From contig NZ_CP015625.1 in assembly GCF_002007565.1 (NCBI RefSeq), positions 1,364,001 to 1,428,000 on the forward strand: 64,000 nucleotides of DNA. The letters are read 5' to 3'. The translations under genes and the position numbers were made by a program. This DNA is from Ditibartonella choladocola (lineage in GTDB: Bacteria > Pseudomonadota > Alphaproteobacteria > Rhizobiales > Rhizobiaceae). Of the stretch, positions 58,407 through 64,000 are shown one piece after another (position 1 is the stretch's first letter; every line of letters begins with the position of its first letter). A model generated the notes under the pieces. That model was not told the origin of the DNA. It searched no databases and worked only from the letters and a program-made list of their open reading frames with translations.

Positions 58407-60164
58407 ATGAATATTTTTAATGAGTTCGAGCAAAAAATTAAACAATTGCTTCAGCAGTCTGATATTAAAGCAAAAGATGGTCAGCCACTTGATTTAAGCA
58501 GGGTCAGCATCGAGGCTCCGCGTGATCCTTCACATGGTGATCTGGCGACGAATGCGGCAATGGTTCTATCGAAATCTGTCGGTTGCAATCCGCGAGCGCT
58601 GGCAGAAAGAATTGTATCTCTTCTGGAAGCGGACGATGATATTGAATCTGTTAATGTTGCGGGTCCCGGCTTTATCAACCTCCGGCTGACTGACGATTTT
58701 TGGCGTAATGTATTAAAAACCATCGTTAAATCGGGTAGCAATTTCGGCCGCACAAAGCTTGGATTGGGGAAAAAAGTCAACATTGAATACGTTTCGGCCA
58801 ATCCCACCGGCCCCATGCATGTCGGACATTGTCGCGGGGCAGTTGTTGGTGATGTGCTTGCAAACCTTCTCTCTTTTACAGGACATGACGTTGTAAAGGA
58901 ATATTACATCAACGACGCGGGCGGGCAGATTGATGTATTGGCGAATTCTGTTTTCCTGCGCTATCGGGAAGCACTTGGTGAAACGATAGGCAAAATTCCC
59001 GAAGGGCTTTATCCCGGCGATTATCTTGTCCCTGTCGGCGAGGCACTGAAAAAAGAATTCGGCAACAAGCTTCTGGAAATGCCGGAAGAGGAGCGATTGC
59101 CACTCATAAAAGAACGGTCGGTTGATGCAATGATGCAGATGATCCGCGATGATCTTGCGGCACTCAATATTCATCATGATGTGTTTTTCTCGGAAAAAAC
59201 TTTGCATGCCGATAATGCAAAAGCGATACGCAGTACGATCAATGATCTGACATTGAAAGGATATGTCTATAAGGGAACATTGCCGCCGCCGAAGGGACAG
59301 GTTTCGGAAGATTGGGAAGATCGTGAACAGACACTGTTTCGCTCGACGGAAGTTGGTGACGATCAGGACAGACCATTAATCAAATCGGATGGCTCGTATA
59401 CATATTTCGCTGCCGATGTAGCCTATTTCCGCAATAAATTTGAACGTCAGTTCAATGAAATGATTTATGTATTGGGTGCAGATCATGGTGGATATGTAAA
59501 AAGGCTACAAGCGGTTGCCAAAGCTATTTCAGGTGGAAAAGCCAAATTGACAGCGCTTCTTTGCCAATTGGTAAAGCTCTTCCGCGACGGCGAGCCGGTG
59601 GTTATGTCGAAAAGAGCCGGATCTTTTGTCACTCTCCGTGAAGTTGTCGACGAAGTCGGCAGGGATCCTGTGCGCTTTATGATGATTTATCGGAAAAGCG
59701 ATGCTCCGCTTGATTTTGATTTTGCCAAAGTTACAGAACAGTCCAAAGACAATCCGGTCTTTTATGTCCAATACGCGTGTGCACGATGCCATTCCACTTT
59801 CCGGAAAGCTGAAGAACTCCTTAATCTGTCGAATTTCCAACGGGAGGAACTGGTTTCGCATCTCGAAAAATTGACAGATGCCGGAGAGATTGCTTTAATC
59901 AAGAAATTGGCGGAATATCCACGTATCGTCGAACAGGCTACATTGAATTACGAGCCGCACAGATTGGCGTTTTATCTTTACGATCTTGCCTCTTTTTTCC
60001 ATGGACATTGGAACAAAGGTACAGAAAATGAGGATTTACGTTTTATCAAGCTTGACGATAGAGAATTGTCTTTAGCAAGACTCGGCCTCATTCAGGCTGT
60101 GTCTGATGTTCTGTCATCCGGCTTGGGCATTATTGGTGTTGATGCTCCGGTGGAAATGCGTTGA
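58407..60164 (+). CDS. argS: Arginine--tRNA ligase
   Basis: A 585-residue class I synthetase. The N-terminal Add1 domain is followed by the HIGH-type motif in [13 protein letters not shown] near residue 132, a KMSKS variant VMSKRAGSF near residue 400, and the DALR anticodon-binding domain at the C-terminus ([20 protein letters not shown]). I place the start at the ATG at 58407, giving [11 protein letters not shown] as in other Bartonella ArgS; a tandem ATG at 58404 and a GTG at 58384 in another register are weaker choices. A 20-bp tandem duplication copies the last codons and stop immediately behind the gene. Confidence 0.94.
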   Translation: MNIFNEFEQKIKQLLQQSDIKAKDGQPLDLSRVSIEAPRDPSHGDLATNAAMVLSKSVGCNPRALAERIVSLLEADDDIESVNVAGPGFINLRLTDDFWRNVLKTIVKSGSNFGRTKLGLGKKVNIEYVSANPTGPMHVGHCRGAVVGDVLANLLSFTGHDVVKEYYINDAGGQIDVLANSVFLRYREALGETIGKIPEGLYPGDYLVPVGEALKKEFGNKLLEMPEEERLPLIKERSVDAMMQMIRDDLAALNIHHDVFFSEKTLHADNAKAIRSTINDLTLKGYVYKGTLPPPKGQVSEDWEDREQTLFRSTEVGDDQDRPLIKSDGSYTYFAADVAYFRNKFERQFNEMIYVLGADHGGYVKRLQAVAKAISGGKAKLTALLCQLVKLFRDGEPVVMSKRAGSFVTLREVVDEVGRDPVRFMMIYRKSDAPLDFDFAKVTEQSKDNPVFYVQYACARCHSTFRKAEELLNLSNFQREELVSHLEKLTDAGEIALIKKLAEYPRIVEQATLNYEPHRLAFYLYDLASFFHGHWNKGTENEDLRFIKLDDRELSLARLGLIQAVSDVLSSGLGIIGVDAPVEMR

Positions 60165-60184
60165 TTCCGGTGGAAATGCGTTGA
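60146..60184 (+). repeat. 20-bp tandem duplication across the argS stop codon
   Basis: TCCGGTGGAAATGCGTTGA occurs at 60146-60164, ending with the argS TGA, and again at 60166-60184. It is a recent-looking slippage or replication duplication. It leaves the protein unchanged. Confidence 0.85.
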
Positions 60185-60350
60185 TAAAGAGACTTTCCAG
60201 ACGGGCTTTGTAACTATGTCTTGTGTTAAGGTTATCTAACGTATATTTATGATATTAAAGCAGAATTTCAGATTTTTAAGATGAATGAGCTTAATGTCTG
60301 GCGGAATGCAATAAATACCAGATTGCGTAACCGACTATGTGGGAAAAACT

Positions 60351-63300
60351 ATGACCGACAATGATCGCAATGCCCCCCGTCCGGAACGACCGGCTTCAGA
60401 AGAGAAAGACCCGCTTCTCGAACTTACGCGCCTGTTCAATCTGGACTTTAATGCGAATGGTGATAGTCCGACTCGCAAACCGGTAACATCCACTGTGCAG
60501 ACAGGCCCATCTCAACAACCACAGAACAGCGGTGCGGATGATGCCGATTTGTCTTTTCTTGACGCTCAACCTCCAGTTACCAGCTCACGGCCGGCAAGTG
60601 GACTGACAAATGACAGGAACACTGCCGCTCGAAATAATGATGATCTTGATTTTCTGCCACAGGCTGAAGATTCCGCGCCTGCACCTCGCCAACAGGAACC
60701 TGATCTTCCTTTTAACGAACTTTATGACATGCCATCGTTTACCCCGCAGGCTCGTGCTACCGGTGCGCCGATAGAGCCGCCTGCAGGCTTTCCCGATATT
60801 GACTTGGACACTTTACCGGATATTCCGATTGGAAACGAGCCGTCGCAGCCGGCTAATTCCGTAAATCCGGCTTTTGATAAGCAAGCCCAATATGGAAGAG
60901 TTGCGAATAGCCCGGATTTTGTTCCCGAACAAACTACATCAGGTTTCCAGAATACGAGTTTTGGACAACCACTAAATTCGCCGAACGAACTTTCTCAACC
61001 GGTACCTGTGCATAATTTTTCACAAGAACTGCCTGAGCAGAATACCAACGACCAGACAACAGTTCAACAAACGGCTCGTCGGGATCCTATTTTTGATGAA
61101 ATGGGTTTTGACAAAGAACTCGAAAACCTTCTCGTTAATGACCCGCTTCCTGCATCCGGAGAGCATTTCGGCTCGCAAAATGCGGCTGAAAATCTTGCAC
61201 CGTCTAATTCACATTATAACGATCCGGTCAGACAGGCTGTAAACCCGCCGGTCGAAAATCACCAATATTCGGGTAATTTGAATTCACTCTCGAATGTAGA
61301 AACCAGCGGCAATGATCCGCAGTTTCAAACACATAGAAATCAATTCGAGCAAAATAAGCCCTATTCTACTAACACTTATAGTGAGAGCCGTGCAACCAAT
61401 GCTGCGCCTTTACCTTACGAACCTCCGCAGCAAAACCAAGCTGGCTCCGAAACCGATTTTTTAAATTCGGATGATCCGTTCGGATTTGATGATGTGTTTG
61501 CGAACGACGGTCACCCTTTGAGCGAAAATGTACCACCGGATAGCGGTTTACACCATGCTGAACCGGCTGCCGCTCCAGTTGCTAGACCGCAAAGCGCTGA
61601 TCCCTTCGGCCTTGAGGACTTGTCGGCAGACGAAAATGCCATTGTCAATCCCCCGTTCCATGAAAACCCATCTCCTGTTGCTTCACCAGAATCAAGAGAT
61701 GTTCAACCGGAAATGGTGAATGACGTAGCAGATATTCCACATTTACCGTTAGAAGCTCAGGAAACCGAACAACAGTTTATGCAAAGCGTAAATTCGGAAA
61801 CCCGCTATACTCAAACCGGTGAACAGGCTACGGAAAATACGCAAGCATTAAATCCAAATCCGGATTATCCTCAACCGGCTGAAGAAAATGGTGGCGTTAA
61901 CACCTCCTACGCTGCTTCCGAAGAGGCGTTTGCGCAAAATTCGGGCGAAAATGATGCCAACCAGCCACCCGACGTCAATACTTATAAATTTGCAGATGAA
62001 ATAGTGGAAACAACAGAGCCGGTCGATGTGCCGGAGATTCCCTACCCTGCTGAAGAACCGGCACAATCGGCTGATGCGTTAGAGAGTGAATTTGCCGATG
62101 TATTCAGCGTAGGCAACAAACAGGAAGCCACGAATACCCCCCAGGAACAGGATGATTTTTTCGCAGAAGCTTATGCTCAATCCGGTTATGGACAGGATAA
62201 AACCCGTGAACCTGAAAACACCAGCGAAACTCTTCAGGGGCAATACCCGTTACCCCAGCCGAACGTTCCCTATGATGGAAGCGAACAAGCTTTGCTCGCA
62301 GGAAATGCGGCGTTGGAAGGATTGCAAAACCAAAACAGACCAAAATCCTTTGCACGAAAATTAACGATCGGCGGTGTTGCTTTATTTATTTTACTTGGCG
62401 GCGGCTATGCGGCAATGAAGTATTTTATGCCATCGCAAGGCGGTGGCGCTTCAACCGTCATACATGCGGATGATTCGCCTTATAAAGTACAGGCAGAACA
62501 AACCGGCACGACTAACGAAACACAAAACAATCAGGACGTTTATAATCAAGCGAACGGTCAAAATGGCTCTGAAGGCAATCAGGATAAACTGGTCGACCAC
62601 TCCGAAACGCCGGAAGATTTGACTGCATTAAATGATGTACCGGACGGCGTCGATACATATGCCGACCCGTCAAACGTGGAAGATGCAATTACTGCGGCTT
62701 CAAATCAGAGCGTCCCGACCAGAGAAGTTCAATCCGTTGTAGTCAATCCTGACGGTACAATCACTCCGAGTCCGCGTTCAAATACAGCCGAAAAACAGGA
62801 TAGTTCTTCCGCAACAATAAACGATAAAGAAGCAAATGCCCAAAACGGGACGGAGCAAGCCTCTTCCGATGGTACGGCTTCTTCCGAATCCGGCATGTCG
62901 GCAGCTGATTCCGAACTGACCAAGATTATCAATGAAGATGCACAGTCCAATCACGGAACGCCTGATGATAATGGTGACAATTCACAAACCGGTTCACTAA
63001 CCAGTGAAAGCGTTTTAAACGGTATCAACACAGTACACAGTCCCAAGCGTCAACAACAGGCGCAACCTATCATCACCGCAGAAACGCCCCGACAATCTCC
63101 GCCAGCTCTTCCAAAAACACCCACTCGCCCGTTAGAAACGTCAGAGCCGAAAACTACTGCTCCCGTGACAGCTAGCGTTGGCTCAGGCGGCTATTACGTC
63201 CAGATTGCCTCACAACCCACTCAGGAAGCGGCTACAACGTCAATGAATAAAGCCAAGAGCTTATTCGGCTCGCTCATCGGTTCATTACCTTTAAGTATTC

Positions 63301-63428
63301 AACCGGCTTCCATTCCCGGTAAAGGCACTTATTATCGCGTCAGAATACAAGTAGGCCCGCGTGATGATGCAGTAAGTCTTTGTGATAAGATAAAGAGCCA
63401 AAACGGAAGCTGTTTTGTCGGAAAATAA
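60351..63428 (+). CDS. Very long SPOR-domain envelope protein
   Basis: A 1025-residue bitopic protein. Residues 1-~665 are predicted disordered and rich in N, Q, P, E and D, with recurrent short acidic motifs (DPFGFDDVF, DPFGLEDLS, DLSFLDAQ, DLDFLP). One membrane helix follows at ~669-690 (LTIGGVALFILLGGGYAAMKYF), then a second disordered periplasmic stretch (~690-940). A C-terminal SPOR domain (~945-1025, GYYVQIASQPTQEAA ... YYRVRIQVGPRDDA) binds denuded peptidoglycan at division sites. The large cytoplasmic tail may bind division proteins. The ATG at 60351 has GGGAAA upstream. It follows argS as in other Rhizobiales, but is unusually long. Confidence 0.9.
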   Translation: MTDNDRNAPRPERPASEEKDPLLELTRLFNLDFNANGDSPTRKPVTSTVQTGPSQQPQNSGADDADLSFLDAQPPVTSSRPASGLTNDRNTAARNNDDLDFLPQAEDSAPAPRQQEPDLPFNELYDMPSFTPQARATGAPIEPPAGFPDIDLDTLPDIPIGNEPSQPANSVNPAFDKQAQYGRVANSPDFVPEQTTSGFQNTSFGQPLNSPNELSQPVPVHNFSQELPEQNTNDQTTVQQTARRDPIFDEMGFDKELENLLVNDPLPASGEHFGSQNAAENLAPSNSHYNDPVRQAVNPPVENHQYSGNLNSLSNVETSGNDPQFQTHRNQFEQNKPYSTNTYSESRATNAAPLPYEPPQQNQAGSETDFLNSDDPFGFDDVFANDGHPLSENVPPDSGLHHAEPAAAPVARPQSADPFGLEDLSADENAIVNPPFHENPSPVASPESRDVQPEMVNDVADIPHLPLEAQETEQQFMQSVNSETRYTQTGEQATENTQALNPNPDYPQPAEENGGVNTSYAASEEAFAQNSGENDANQPPDVNTYKFADEIVETTEPVDVPEIPYPAEEPAQSADALESEFADVFSVGNKQEATNTPQEQDDFFAEAYAQSGYGQDKTREPENTSETLQGQYPLPQPNVPYDGSEQALLAGNAALEGLQNQNRPKSFARKLTIGGVALFILLGGGYAAMKYFMPSQGGGASTVIHADDSPYKVQAEQTGTTNETQNNQDVYNQANGQNGSEGNQDKLVDHSETPEDLTALNDVPDGVDTYADPSNVEDAITAASNQSVPTREVQSVVVNPDGTITPSPRSNTAEKQDSSSATINDKEANAQNGTEQASSDGTASSESGMSAADSELTKIINEDAQSNHGTPDDNGDNSQTGSLTSESVLNGINTVHSPKRQQQAQPIITAETPRQSPPALPKTPTRPLETSEPKTTAPVTASVGSGGYYVQIASQPTQEAATTSMNKAKSLFGSLIGSLPLSIQPASIPGKGTYYRVRIQVGPRDDAVSLCDKIKSQNGSCFVGK

Positions 63429-64000
63429 TAGCGGGTCTATTGTTACCGCAAATATTTTCCGTCGCCGGCAGACGTTTTCTAAGTTTTCGTTTTTTTCAAC
63501 GGACGGTTTGGTTTTTATACTGGGCGCTCCGTAATCCGGACTGCTGTCTTTTATCGGTTACTCATAAAATTCATGGAATAAATACAGATAAATGATAGGT
63601 ATTCATCACGTAAGATAATCATTTAATAATTCACAATTGTAATATATGAGAATTATTTATATTAAAATAAATAATAAATCTGATATAAAACTAAATTTCT
63701 ATATTTTTCTATCAAATTGAGAACGCTATTTTAAGTAATTAAATAAAATTTCATATAAATAATTCAGTATCAATTTTACGTGTATTTTTTATGAATAAAT
63801 TAATATATTTATATTGGTTCCATCCGTAATATTCTTGTATGCTATTTTCTTGATTGTAAAATTATAAAAATTAAATCTTATAAAAATTTATTCTGATTAT
63901 CAGCCGAAAAATATCGTACCGAATTGACGTGGATAGCGTCCCGATTTCTGTGTAAAACATGTTCGAGCGCATAACAGACAAGCCGTCCAAGGAAGCGTCG
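63429..64000. other. AT-rich end of the window without a gene
   Basis: After the SPOR gene no coding region is visible. 63590-63900 is extremely AT-rich, much like 7480-7800. The genes usually found behind the SPOR gene in Rhizobiales (nagZ, scpA, scpB, tatA) do not start within this stretch. Confidence 0.55.

Overview
The window is a stretch of chromosome from an alphaproteobacterium of the order Hyphomicrobiales (Rhizobiales), most likely a Bartonella of the bee-gut type (Bartonella apis-like). The pointers are a moderately AT-rich base composition, ArgS, SPOR and TorD/TorA sequences of alphaproteobacterial type, and gene groups typical of Bartonella/Brucella/Rhizobium: aapJQMP, ppx-ppk, recG..glmS-glmU, hisI-folE-iscU-like-yidD-thrS, erpA/dgt-argS-SPOR and mprF(lpiA)-acvB. 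The genus assignment is from recognition only; no search was run.

Layout. 0-7.3 kb: 5' end of aspS (minus), divergent rnd and a PfkB-type sugar kinase, a 1 kb gene-free stretch, then ppk-ppx (minus; polyphosphate synthesis and breakdown). 7.3-15.1 kb: an AT-rich gap, a small zinc-finger protein and an FAD monooxygenase, the general L-amino-acid ABC transporter aapJQMP (minus), and metC divergent from it across a promoter region with a mirrored 13-bp element. 15.2-25.9 kb: dnaE, a possible 29-residue membrane peptide, recG, a phosphodiester glycosidase-like protein, and the amino-sugar genes glmS and glmU. 25.9-32.2 kb: ccdA, the translationally coupled mprF-acvB pair (aminoacyl-phosphatidylglycerol synthesis and hydrolysis), and a 1.1 kb stretch of short tandem repeats without genes.

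32-42.4 kb: the cstA-ybdD peptide/pyruvate uptake pair with a perfect hairpin between the genes, a zinc alcohol dehydrogenase, a 1.3 kb junk-like gap, and then the most distinctive locus: a three-gene cluster encoding a multihaem cytochrome c, a TorD chaperone and a Tat-exported TorA-family molybdoenzyme. The cytochrome is a hybrid. Its C-terminal third matches the C-terminal monohaem domain of E. coli TorC, but the NapC/NirT tetrahaem half is replaced by two class-I haem domains of the gluconate/alcohol dehydrogenase type. A perfect FNR-type box lies upstream. The cluster ends with a strong terminator next to a tRNA-Ala(CGC) gene.

43-51 kb: a minus-strand efflux operon (HlyD-like adaptor, a 1320-residue RbbA-YhhJ fused ABC exporter, a lipoprotein alpha/beta hydrolase, and an exported protein of unknown function), then tRNA-Leu(GAG). 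51-64 kb: conserved housekeeping genes (hisI, folE, Fe-S scaffold, yidD, thrS, an exported unknown, erpA, dgt, argS) and a very long SPOR-domain cell-envelope protein, ending in about 570 bp of AT-rich DNA without a gene.
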